Below are positions 25,139 to 36,200 of a stretch of DNA of 64,000 nt, piece by piece. Below the pieces are notes generated by a model that saw nothing but the letters and a program-made list of their open reading frames with translations, searched no databases and was not told the origin of the DNA. Origin of the DNA: Combretum micranthum (Eukaryota > Streptophyta > Magnoliopsida > Myrtales > Combretaceae); the NCBI GenBank assembly GCA_024138025.1, contig JAMXBD010000637.1, forward strand, positions 124,001-188,000, given 5' to 3'. Position numbers and translations under genes: made by a program. The stretch's first letter is position 1. Every line of letters starts with the position of its first letter.

Positions 25139-25642
25139 GTGCTCATGCAAGGAGGTAGGGTAATAGCACATGCTTCAAGACAGTTGAAACCATATGAGAA
25201 GAATTATCCCACACATGATCTGGAGCTAGCAGCAATTGTACATGCATTAAAGATTTGGAGATACTACCTATATGGAGAAAGATGTAAGGTGTATACGGAT
25301 CACAAAAGTTTGAAATACATCTTTACTCAGAGAGAGCTAAACATGAGACAGAGGAGATGGTTAAATCTCATTAAGGATTATGATGTTGACATTCAATATC
25401 ATCTTGGGAAGGCCAACGTTGTGGCTGATGCTTTGAGTAGGAAGAGAATTGAGAACATAGCAGCTTTGATAACTTCGGAGAGACATTTGATAGAAGACAT
25501 GAGAAAACTTGAGTTAGAAATAATGACCAATCAAGTAGGTGCTAGATTAGCAAGTATGCGGATACAACCTACTCTGTTGGAAAAAATTAAAGTAGCACAA
25601 GTTGACGATCCAAGTATACAAGAGGTGAAAAAAAGGATGTGA
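25139..25642 (+). pseudogene. RNase H domain of the Tekay-like pol
   Basis: The longest undamaged piece of pol, 167 codons. It carries [20 protein letters not shown], the [13 protein letters not shown] motif and [13 protein letters not shown], all hallmarks of Ty3/gypsy RNase H and its link to integrase. The wording is close to the Tekay/Del lineage. A stop at 25640 and frame changes on either side separate it from its neighbours. Confidence 0.9.
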
Positions 25643-26990
25643 ATTGGAAGGGCCCAGAGTTTCAGATCAATGAAGATAGTGTCTTGAGATACAAAGGAAG
25701 GTTGGTGTGCTGGAACAGAGAGATCTTAAAAAGGAAATACTAAAAGAGGCGCACTATTGAAGTTATTCAATCCACCTGGGAGGCTATAAGATATACCAGC
25801 TTTGATGAAGTTATATTGGTGGAATAACATGAAGAAGGAAATAGCGGAATATGTATCTAAGTGCTACACTTGCCAATTGATCAATATAGAGCATAAAAGA
25901 CCAGCAGGTGAATTTAAGCCTTTGTCGATACCACAATGAAAGTAGGAGCACATTACTATGGACTTTGTTACTGCTTTACCCGAAATAAGGAAAAGCCTGA
26001 TTCGATATGGGTGATCGTTGATAAACTTACTAAAGTAGCCCACTTTATACCAATTAGAACTGGATGTACCACGGAAAGGTTAGCCAGGCTGTATATCAGG
26101 GTGATAGTAAGATTGCATGGGATACCAGTATCTATTGTATCTGACAGGGATTCCAGATTTATTGGGAGATTCTGGAAAAGTCTACATCAAGCATTAGGTA
26201 CTAAGGTTGTTTTTAATACTGCTTATCATCCCTAGACCGATGGATAATTTGAACGGACTATCCAGATTTTAGAGCATATGTTAAGGGCGTGCGTTTTGGA
26301 TTTAAAGATAGTTGGGTTGATCATTTGCCTCTAGTAGAGTTTGCTTATAACAACAATTACCAAGCATCGATTGGAATGCCACCTTATGAGGCCTTGTAAT
26401 GCAGGAAGTGTAGATCGCCAATTCATTGGGATGAAGTTGGTGAAAGACAGATTTTAGGACCAGAATTGGTGCAGGACTCTATTGACAAAGTTAAGTTGAT
26501 TATACAAAGATTGCAAACAACCTAAAGTCATCAGAAAAGCGATCCCGACAAAAGGAGAAGGCCTTTGCAATTTCAAGTGGGAGACCATGTCTTGCTCAAG
26601 ATATCACCAACAAAGGGTATTATTAGATTTGGTATGAAAGGGAAGTTGAATACCAGATATGTTGGTCCATTCGAAATCCTAGAAAGAATTGGAGACATGG
26701 CTAATCGATTAGCACTACCACTATGTTTAGAGGGAGTGCACAATGTATTTCATGTATCTTGAGAAAATACGTGCAAGACCCTGAACAGATTGTAGAGTTA
26801 GAACCGTTGGAAGTTCAAGCTAATCTTTTACCCGAGAGAAGCTACTAAGGATTTTGGATTCGAAAGAAAAGATATTGAGGAGATGTGCGATCAGTACGTG
26901 AAGATCCTGTGAACTAATCAAACCGAGTGAGAAGCAACTTAGGAGTTAGAGGAGGAGATGCAAACTATGTACCCTGAGCTTTTCAAATGA
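25643..26990 (+). pseudogene. Integrase with C-terminal chromodomain-like tail, broken
   Basis: The zinc-binding region (25740-25880) is scrambled by stops. The core keeps SIWVIVDKLTKVAHFIPIRT and LHGIPVSIVSDRDSRF (second catalytic Asp), then two stops in the HP-TDG-FERT stretch (26233 and 26245) where the family has Gln. The catalytic Glu remains. GMKGKLNTRYVGPFEILERI (26620-26680) and VHNVFHVS are typical chromovirus integrase C-termini. A decayed chromodomain-like tail reaches about 26990, and such tails steer insertion to heterochromatin. Confidence 0.85.
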
Positions 26991-27023
26991 ATCAGGTAAC
27001 TTTCGAGGACGAAAGTTTCTTTT

Positions 27024-27036
27024 AGGAGGGGAGAGA
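27024..27036 (+). other. Polypurine tract of the Tekay-like element
   Basis: AGGAGGGGAGAGA lies immediately before the TG that opens the 3' LTR. It is the expected second-strand primer site. Confidence 0.85.
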
Positions 27037-28977
27037 TGTAAAGTATAAATAAATAATTCATAATGAAGGATAAAATTGTAATATAGTGATATCTAAAAGG
27101 GTGTTTTTGTCCTTGAACAGATGAATTTGGTCAGAGGAAGTCACGACTGAATGATTGGACGAATTTGACTTAGGCTGGTATCTAAGCTACCAGCTTTGAC
27201 TCCGAAGCCACCGGCCTAAATATAACGGATGACGGCCTAAGCTTTGGCATTGAAGTTTCTAAATTTTGCAAAGGAAATTAGACTTACGCCAGCAAGATGG
27301 CCACCGGTGTATCAAGGAAGGCTATCGGCATATCGTATAGGCCGCCGGCGTAATGGTTGGCCTATAGTGGCATTTTTCCTAAGCTAGGGTTGCATTTTTC
27401 CAAGGCCAACCCCCTCTATAAATAGACCTTAGACCCCACGACCTTGTCACAACTTTTCCCTAACGAAACCCTAGGTAAGTGGTCTTTCTCTAGTCTTTTT
27501 CAATCATTCTTTTTAGTTCTATCTTTCTAATACAAGTTGTTCTACGGATTTAAAGGAGATTTAAGATTTTGGTGAAACCTTAGAGTGATTGGAGATTGGG
27601 AGACTCTGATTAAAAGGAAAAAGGTAATGTCTTTCTTAGGATTTTATAATTACTATGACTCGAGGATTATAGGTTTATGATTTCAATTTATTATTGGAAT
27701 TCAAGAGAATTGTGGATTAGGGTTCTTAGTCCAATTTGAAATCTACAAGTTCTAGGTATGTAAGAATTCATCTAATCTTGTTGTTCGATGAGATTTATTC
27801 GTTATTGTAGTTAAAGTGTTTAATTGAGGAGTACATGTATATTGAAGGGATTGTGGTGATAGTTACGGATTTGTGGAAGAACGCTGTTGAAAGTTGTATT
27901 TAATTGTGAGGAAGAGGAAGTAGGTGTTATCCTTATTGATATAGATTTGTGAATATTAGGGTTTATGCTTTAGTATTTAATTCTGATTTAAGATAATTGT
28001 TGGATTAGGGTTTTGATCTTTTAAGAAGTTTTGTTGGTGGATTTGAGTTGGAGCAGTACCAGGTACAACCTTACATTGTCTGCTGCTTGTGCGTGTAGGT
28101 TTAGAAAATAATTTAACTTAATCCTATCCGACATAAAATTGAAAAGAGTGTTGGTTGTGTATGGCTTTGGATAGTAAAGACCACGCAGAGTGTGATACTA
28201 ACGAGGCGCCTTGATGATCCTTGTGGTGCTGTCCCTAGTGGAGTTGCACTTAGAAATGATTTCGGTAGATTAGGAGTCGTTCCGGTCCGTATGGCAGAAC
28301 GCAACAAGGTGAAGGGAGTACCTAACATCAATTTACTGTGTATAAACTATTTTATAAAGATTATGAATCGGGGTCATGAGTTACTCTAGGTTTAGGACTA
28401 GATGCATATGGTTCTAAATTGTGCTATTTGTTTCACTAATTAAAGATAATAATTTATGCCTGTTGCATTAGTTATAGGAATGTATGTAATGCATGTTGGC
28501 ATGTTCATGAGTATTTGTTTATGGTATGGCATATTGGGCGTTTTCACTCATTCTTTTAATTTTTCAAGTACAGGTGAAGAGGAAGTTGTTTATGATCTAT
28601 CTGGGTATAATCTATATGTAGATCATGGGGATGGCGATAGTGGATTTGGCTATCCTACTGAGGAATCGTAGATCTAGAGCGTCAGATCTAGTGGAAAGAT
28701 ATAGAAGAATTTATGGATTTTATGATTATTATTAGTTGTTGAAAATTTTATGAGACTAGTTTGTCAGGTTTTTATTTATGATGACATATCGTTTTGGGTT
28801 TTTATTAGTTCATGAACATTAAGGATTATTTTTATGAGATGTTTTAAAGTAAAACAATTGTGAGTTTTGGTGATTAAAATTGATATAATTACGGTATAGT
28901 GTTTTATAGCCTTAGCGTATTTTTAACAAGAGAAGGACACGTGATGAGTTGTAATGCCTATATCTTAGGGCGTTACA
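27037..28977 (+). repeat. 3' LTR of the Tekay-like element, 1941 bp, uninterrupted
   Basis: It starts TGTAAAGTATAAATAAATAA and ends GGCGTTACA, with TGTAA/TTACA inverted ends. Colinear with both parts of the 5' LTR. A TATA box lies at 27415-27424. It serves as the intact reference showing exactly where family A entered the 5' LTR. Confidence 0.94.
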
Positions 28978-29119
28978 ATTATTATACCACTTTATAGTAC
29001 CTTTTGTGCCTACATGCTGATGGGTCCTCATCCGACGTGTTTCAGGATTCATCCATTGACATGTTGTGTCTAGGCTATTAGTGTGGCTAAATTGGATTAG
29101 TTAGTGCTCTAAATTACTC

Positions 29120-29640
29120 GGGTGTTCACGAGTTATTCGAGTTTAGCTAGTTTTAAATTTCATGCAGCTTGGCTTGCTTGGTTTTAGTTCAATCAGTATA
29201 TGAGTCAAACTTAAAATCAATAAGACAATTCCTTTATTTAAACAAGTCAACTTTAAACTCTTATTTAGACTTACAAATTAGCTTGTGAACAACCCATTTA
29301 AGATTAAAAACAAGTTGGTTAGCATATTTGTATGTAAGCCTATTAGTTGACTTGTGGGTTTTATATTTATCATATGTTGTATATAAATATATAATCAAAA
29401 CAAAAAATTAATTTCCATTTAATATATACAAGTACATAAAATTTATAAATCTTATTTATTATTTTAAGGTTCGAAAATCAAGACATGGAAAATTCAAATG
29501 GAAATGGAGTCGAGTCCAAATATGGACTTTAGGTTTGATAAAAAGTTTTGATTGAGCTTGAACTCCACAAATTTTTTAAATGAGATAAGTTCAAGCCTCT
29601 AGAAGCTTTGGTCAGCTTTGCTAGAATTGTATGCAACCTA
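29120..29640. mobile_element. Possible decayed hAT-like MITE
   Basis: The left end contains CTCGGGTGTTCACGAGTTA. The right end, reverse complemented, reads TAGGTTGCATACAATTCTAG. Both resemble the GTGCAAACGAGC-type ends of the element at 7358. GCTTGG/CTTGAACT words recur inside. Candidate flanks (CTAAATTA and CTAATTAA) are imperfect. This is an old relic at best. Confidence 0.33.
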
Positions 29641-32464
29641 ATTAATGAGCCATATTTTATATTCGAATTTAAACAAGTTTATATTTGAAAACCTTAGTAA
29701 CTTGTTCAACATTCATTTATGTTATAATCTAACCTCAATGAGTATGTTTTGTGTCCAAATGAACCTTTGTAAAAGGTAAAGAAAACTTTGATATAATTAT
29801 ATTATAGCTATTTGATTTTTATGAATTAAAGTCATGGAATATACTAAAATCAATTCAAGTCTATTTAGGGCTTAAACTGTCAAAATTTTCAATATATTTC
29901 AATTTACCCCTAACGGGCATCGACATTTTTGAAAATATTAAAATGGTTAAAAAAACACTTAAATAAGATAAATAAAAACCAAAAAAAAATTTTGGATAAT
30001 AGTTCTACAAGAAAAATCATTAAGTAGTAAATTAGTGAAGTTGTTACATGTGTTACAAAGAGACCCTAAAGATTGTTCCACTTGACTCAATCTAGCAAAA
30101 TAATGGTTAAACCCTAGCGTTGGCCCAAACTCGCAAGCTTCCTTCATTTCTCTTCCTCGTTTTATATTTCTTCTTCCATTTCAAAAACTGATGCACTTTA
30201 AAACTCTCAAACCTTAATAATTAATTAAGTTAATTAATTATTATCATGGGATTAAGCTAATTGTTCCTTTTCTTCTTATTTTTCTTTAAGAAACGAAGAA
30301 GAACTACCATTTTTTAGGAGTCTTAGAGCTACCCAATTCAGATTGTATAAGGATAAGGTAAGTAATTAGTATTTTCTGCAACTTTAAGTGCATTTTTAGG
30401 TTCCAATGAAGTTTAGTGAAATGGTAATGTGTATTAAGGTTAGAAACCAAGAAAATCACTCTCGAGAGAAACTTATAGTAGACATGCAACAAAGTAGCTT
30501 AGTTCAAGGAGATTTCTACTGCTTAGGTAAGGTTTTGAACTTACTTTAGCTAGCTAAAATTGATAAAAGTTTGAATATTAAGTTAATAGGTGCTGTGTGT
30601 GGCATGTAGCATATGTAGGTGGCATGATTTGTGCTTGATGCCTGCTCTTTTGATCGTTTCAAGAATAATAAATTAAAATTCGTTGTCATCCTACAATCTA
30701 GCAATTGTAAGCGTGTAATTACCCAAATTTATACAACTCAAAAATAATAATCATTAAGAAAATAATATAAAATTTTTTTAATAAGTTTTAAGAAAAGTCA
30801 TAGAAAGCACTCCTGATTTTTCACAATCTAAGAATATTAGAATATGAACAAATTAATTATCATTTAGAAATTTGAATTATTATATTTTAAGATAAAATTC
30901 TAAAAATATAAAAAGAATTAGAAATATATACATAAATAAATGAAAATGAGATTTAACTAGATGATAGTAATAACCGAAGTTATAAAATAAAATATTCTGG
31001 ATAATTAAAGAAATAAATGATAGGTAAATAAATAGTTATAAAAGAATGGTACTAAATCTAAATAACTTAAATCTTAAGAATTTTTATAAAAACAAAAATT
31101 ATAAGAAACACCAAATCAATATAATGACAAAGAGTAAAACAAAGCAAACATATAATACATGTAGAAAACAACCTTGAAAATGAAAATAATTGTAAAATAA
31201 CACCAAGTTTTAATACGCTTCAAATAATAGAAAACAACAAGAAATATCACATAGACATAATAATAAATATAGATATATAATATATAAACTCAAAAATAAC
31301 AAAATTGCCAAATACTTTAAAGTTCGATAGAAATGAAACATAATATCAAAATTTAATCTAAAATAATCATAATAGAATAATGAAGCATAAGTAAAAGAAT
31401 AAATCTTAAAACAATCAAGAGCTTTTTGATTTATAAAATTTAAAGCTAATATATAAATATAATGTCCAATACCAATAAATGATTAATATTAAACTTTGTT
31501 TAGAAGGTAATTTAGTAATTAAATTTAGATAGTTAATCAAGCTAAGTAAATTGAATTATAGATCATAAATAGGTAGATTAGATAATCCAATTTGTAAATA
31601 AACTTACTTGAAATTGAAATTTCATGCACTCTCCTCATTTAGCCTATTTGCTATAACAATCATTTTCCATAAATCAAATTTTATTATCTTTTGCAAAATT
31701 CAAACTAAACTTCTTTTAATTTAATTTTAAATCTCAAACTATTGGCAAATATTAATTTCAATATTTAAGTAAATTTGTTAACCCTAAATTTTAGTATATT
31801 TCATAATTAAGTTATCTAATCCTTTACAATCATCAATTTGACCCCATTTTCTTTTAATATACAAATGACCCAAAATTTCTTAGATTAATTACTTAGATTT
31901 ATAAAATACTCAAATATAGCCCATTTTAATCTAAATTATATACCTTCAATTCTTATGAATTTTAAGATTATCTAGTTATTTAAAAATATCTGTTTCTAAG
32001 CCTAAACTCAAACTAATATCAAGTTTTTACAAATTAAATTCTAAACTAGATGTTCAACTCGAGTTATCGATTTTACTTTTATATATTCTAAAATTTCCTC
32101 TAAATTGTGTTTAATACATAGGTTTATGATATGAAAAGTTTAGAACAAAACCCTACGAATAAATTTCTAAAAAATCCCTTTATATTTGATCTCTCTCCTT
32201 TTTCCATTTTAAAAATATGTCACTCCTCTTTTCTTTCTTCCCCCATACATTTCCTTCCTTTTCTTTCCTTCATCCTCATCCTGTCTTCTTTCTTTCAAAT
32301 CTTTAACCCTAAAATCTCAAATTTTAACAAGAAAAAAAGGAGAAATAGGAGATGAAATCAAAAAAGAAGATGAGAAGCATGCATGTAAGAAGGTACAACA
32401 ACTAGAAAGTAACTATCAAACATGTGAGTATGCTTATTTTCTTTGTTTTGATTGTTATGAATGC

Positions 32465-32487
32465 ATATATATATATATATATATATA
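32465..32487. repeat. (AT)n microsatellite
   Basis: About 11 AT units in the AT-rich relic region. Confidence 0.85.
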
Positions 32488-32617
32488 ATGAATTAATGCT
32501 AGTTGTAAGTAACATTTAAGATGAAACTTATAAACATGCGAGATATAAGCTTGTACCTTAATACCTAAGCATATAATGTCTAGACGAGGCGTGGTAGTCA
32601 CTGTCCTCCCTGCTAAC

Positions 32618-32720
32618 CCATATGGGGCATGGCAAGGGGCCTAGTAGCCACTACCACGCTTGATATAGGGTGTGGTAAGGGGTCGAGTGGCCACCACCAC
32701 TCTTGATATGCCCCATATGG
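32618..32720. repeat. Inverted repeat with a two-unit tandem repeat in the loop
   Basis: CCATATGGGGCAT (32618-32630) and ATGCCCCATATGG (32708-32720) are exact reverse complements. Between them two roughly 41-bp units share GGCAAGGGG/GGTAAGGGG, then AGTAGCCACTACCAC/AGTGGCCACCACCAC, then a common CTTGATAT. It is a GC-rich island in very AT-rich DNA. Confidence 0.7.
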
Positions 32721-34941
32721 AACTAGGGCCATCTTTTCCTTCTTTTCCTTATCGACTTAACTTAAATTGATCATAACTTTCTCATCCAAACTCGGAGTGA
32801 GGTGATTCAAAAGGCTGTGGAAAGCTTTAAAAGAGCTATAAAACTTTTATGATTTAAGTTTTTGGATATTTTAAAAGTATCAAGACCTAAAATATATTTG
32901 ATTCAAACTACAACATATCCAAAACTATTGAACATAGTTAATAATCTAAGCTCATTTTGGCTTAATAAACCTAAATGAACTCAAATAAACTAGATTAATT
33001 TATTTTAATCAACTTAGCTAAGATTAAATTAAAATAGACTTAAATTGATACGAACCTTAGATATAAAATGAATTAGTAATATGTCTACGCTTAACTTGGC
33101 CAAATGAACTTCATTAAACTAAAATGAACTAGATTAATTAAGTTTAATCAACTTGACTAAGTTAAGTTAAAATATACTTAAAGCTTATAAATGATCGAAA
33201 GATAATATATCATAATATGATGAAGTTATAGCATGTTTGGTAAAGGGAATAGGTTGTTTCTAATATATACTTATTAACATGAGTTTTTTAAGTAAATTAA
33301 TAAGTCATTGAGATATTTACCAATGATATGGAATAGTGATATCTTTTTAATAGATGATAGTAAATAAAAGAAAAGAAATAACTTGATAGACAATGGAGAA
33401 CTATCTGCATCTTAGCGAGGCAGTTTCCGTAGCCATGGCGGTATTCCTACTTAGTGTCTAATCAAATAGGTTTAATATAAAACTATATTTCAAGCAAGCA
33501 TAAACTAATGAACAAGAAATGAGTTTGAATCCTAAAATTTAATAAAGAATACATTAAGAAAAATGATGAATGAATACTATTTTGTTTCTTAGGGGGAGTA
33601 ACTTAATCTTTATTTTTTGTAGGAGCTTACTATATCTTAGCTTAGATAACAGGTTGGTAACATTAACCATTACATTGTTTGTGTTTGCAATTTGTTGCAA
33701 TTGTACTACTGTAAATGTAATTAGCTATGTATGGGGAATTGGGTACTCGTGTGCTACTTGGTGATTGTTTTAGTTGATAACTCACTAATTTAAAAGAGAT
33801 CACACATTGTTTGCAATCTTTAAGTCACAATTGTTGATGATTGTTTGTTAATCGATTGATCACTTTAATAAATGGACTAATACAATCTGACTAGTTAATT
33901 AAACAATCATACATTGCATGACAGCATAACTTGTATTAGCATTTATGAAGTATGCACGTCACATTATTCCTATTCTATGGTAATGCTTAGTGAAATCCAG
34001 TGAATCCGATAAAGGTTACATAAGGGTCGCCAGTTCTACGAGAACTAAGTAGGCTTGAAGAACATCACTTGATGAGGGCTGGTTTGGAATGATAACTTAG
34101 GAAGTTTCTGAGGTTCTAAGATTAAGTGGTGAATGTGTTGATAATATGTATATATGAGAACAAATGAGTTTTAAAAAGAAATCTTCCCTCCTTTGTTATT
34201 TCTAAGGAAAAGTTTGAGGTTATGTTGGCAATAAATATATAAATAACAATGAATTTAAGAAAATAAATCCTCCTTCCTTAGTTCTTACATTCTCCTAGGC
34301 ATGACACTGGAGCTGGTCCTTTAACCCTCAAAAGAGGGCATAAGTTTCTATTGGTTTGGATTTCCGTCATAAAAACTATTCATATCATATGATTGAGTGT
34401 TGCATTGTATATGTTTGTAATAAAACTTGTTTGACATTTGCTTGATGGGTGGTTTGATTATGTTATTTATTAAGCTATGGTTTAGCTCACGCCCCTATAT
34501 TTTTTATGTCGGAATAGCTAAAGCATCGGAAATGGGCTTAGACTGTGTGGAGGAGATCCCTTAAAGATAGAAGACAAGTTGAAATAAGAATTAGATAGAT
34601 TGTTTTATATTGAGATTTTGTTTTATGTGACATAAGAATAGATTATAGTATAAATTAGTTGTATGAATTTAAAATTTGTTAAATGTAGATGATCTATTCT
34701 ATTTTACTATTTGATGGAGGATACTGACTCTCTGTATTCTGGTGGACTGTAGGAAATCGGATTTCCTTTATTTATCACAAATGTAATTATATATTAGAAA
34801 TTTGAAAAGTAGTTATTTAGGTAGAGTCTTGTAAACTCTAACCTGCATGATGATTCTCATATCACGGGTGCACACGTGATATGATAACTTCAGTTAATCT
34901 TTCTAGGCCCCTTTCAAGATCTTAACAAAGTGTACATATCC

Positions 34942-36200
34942 TGTAGTATAAAATTAATTATGGGTGTCATCCTTAAGGATCTACGGCAAGTATCAAGATT
35001 TTCCTTTTACTACTATCTAGCATAAATTATGAAGATGAGTATAATAGTTCTAAATTATTAAAAATAATTAAATTGACAATTAAAACACCCTATCTGAGTA
35101 TAAGCGCTTTTCTTTATCTTTAATTCAATTCACTAATAATGCCCCTAGTTTTGATCCACCCTAAACCTTATTTCTCATGATAAGAGTTAATTAATGATTA
35201 GTTAAGTCTTGAACTGCAAGGTTTCTCGATTAAACCACTTAATTTCTTTATGTTAATTGATTCCTAATCCTATATGAGATAGTGGAAATGTCTTCCTTTA
35301 CTAACGCCAATGTAAAATTACATAAAACTTATGAACCCTAATCAAAGATTGATTGTTATTGTAGAAATTCGAAGTCTTCTTACATTTAGGTGAAACATGC
35401 AAATTCTTTAGCCATGGAAGATCTATCCCATCAGTTGAAATATCTTGTTAACTAACAAGAATCAAACATGCAATAATCTTGGCCAGAAATTATCATAAGA
35501 ACAATGGTTTCACATGAATAAACTCAAGACATCAACCTTGCATTAATCAACAGAAATTCAATACATAGTTTAGGGTTTCACAAAACCTAAGGCATGCAAA
35601 ATCTACTCTTCCATGGAATTAACCATAAAGACAAGAAATCTAGAAGAGTTTAGAGATAACATAATTGATAAAACCCTTGGAAAATAATTGTTTATGACTC
35701 TGGATATTTGGGCAGCGATTCCCCCTTGAAAAGTTCTTTAAGACATATTCTTTAGGGTTTAGGAACAAAAATACATATCATAACCTTCAAAAATAACAAA
35801 ATAGAGTGTTATCTATATTCCATCAAACATACATGACCCTACACGACCCATGTACATAAGTCATGTATACTGAAATTAATGTGGCAATTCTCACTGATTA
35901 ATTGTACATGACCCTGACGTGCATGACTCGTGTACTTGATTGTGTATCATGTTTTTCGCTCTGTGCTCCAATGATTATATATTGGTCGTGTATTCCTGAT
36001 ATTGTACTTTTGACTTTGCAATAAAGGCTATAAACTTTATCAAATCTTTGCTTGTTTCATTATCAATCTTTTAAAAAGCTCAATTACTCTTTATTCAACC
36101 CTAAAATGAACAATTCATCCAATAAATATCCTTTTCTTTAATAGATCGATTAAATATCATACGAAATATGATCAATAAAGCACAATTATTAAGGTCTTAG
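34942..36200 (-). mobile_element. Possible Athila-type LTR relic
   Basis: Wording such as GTACATGACC and GACTCGTGTACTTG, and the block TTAATGATTAGTTAAGTC, resembles LTR sequence common in plant Athila-type elements, read on the minus strand. There is no coding sequence, and I found no clear ends or duplication. Confidence 0.33.

Larger units (their letters stand above)
15190..28977 (+). mobile_element. Tekay/Del-like Ty3/gypsy chromovirus, LTR to LTR, with a nested insertion
   Basis: The LTRs begin TGTAAAGTATAAATAAATAA and end TTATA or TTACA. The whole is bounded by the perfect 5-bp duplication ATTAT (15185-15189 and 28978-28982). Without the 5021-bp insert and its extra 5-bp repeat, the element is about 8.8 kb. 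Domain order is gag, protease, reverse transcriptase, RNase H, integrase, then a decayed chromodomain-like tail, the order of Ty3/gypsy. The RNase H and integrase wording matches the Tekay/Del lineage. All frames are broken, so it cannot move by itself. Confidence 0.93.
29660..34940. other. AT-rich non-coding sequence, probably old giant-LTR relic
   Basis: No gene seen. A TGTAATTACCCAAATTTATA word at 30714 resembles the TGTAAGCCCCGAAAAATTTC start of family A. GCTATGGTTTAGCTCACGCC near 34483 resembles the conserved 3' box of family A. The intervening 4 kb would fit a diverged plus-strand LTR. I could not find a target duplication, so the limits are guesses. Confidence 0.35.

Noticed and set aside
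32131..32355. 74-codon Phe/Ser/Leu-rich frame
   Set aside because: T/C-rich low-complexity sequence of an LTR-like relic; no homology and no gene context.
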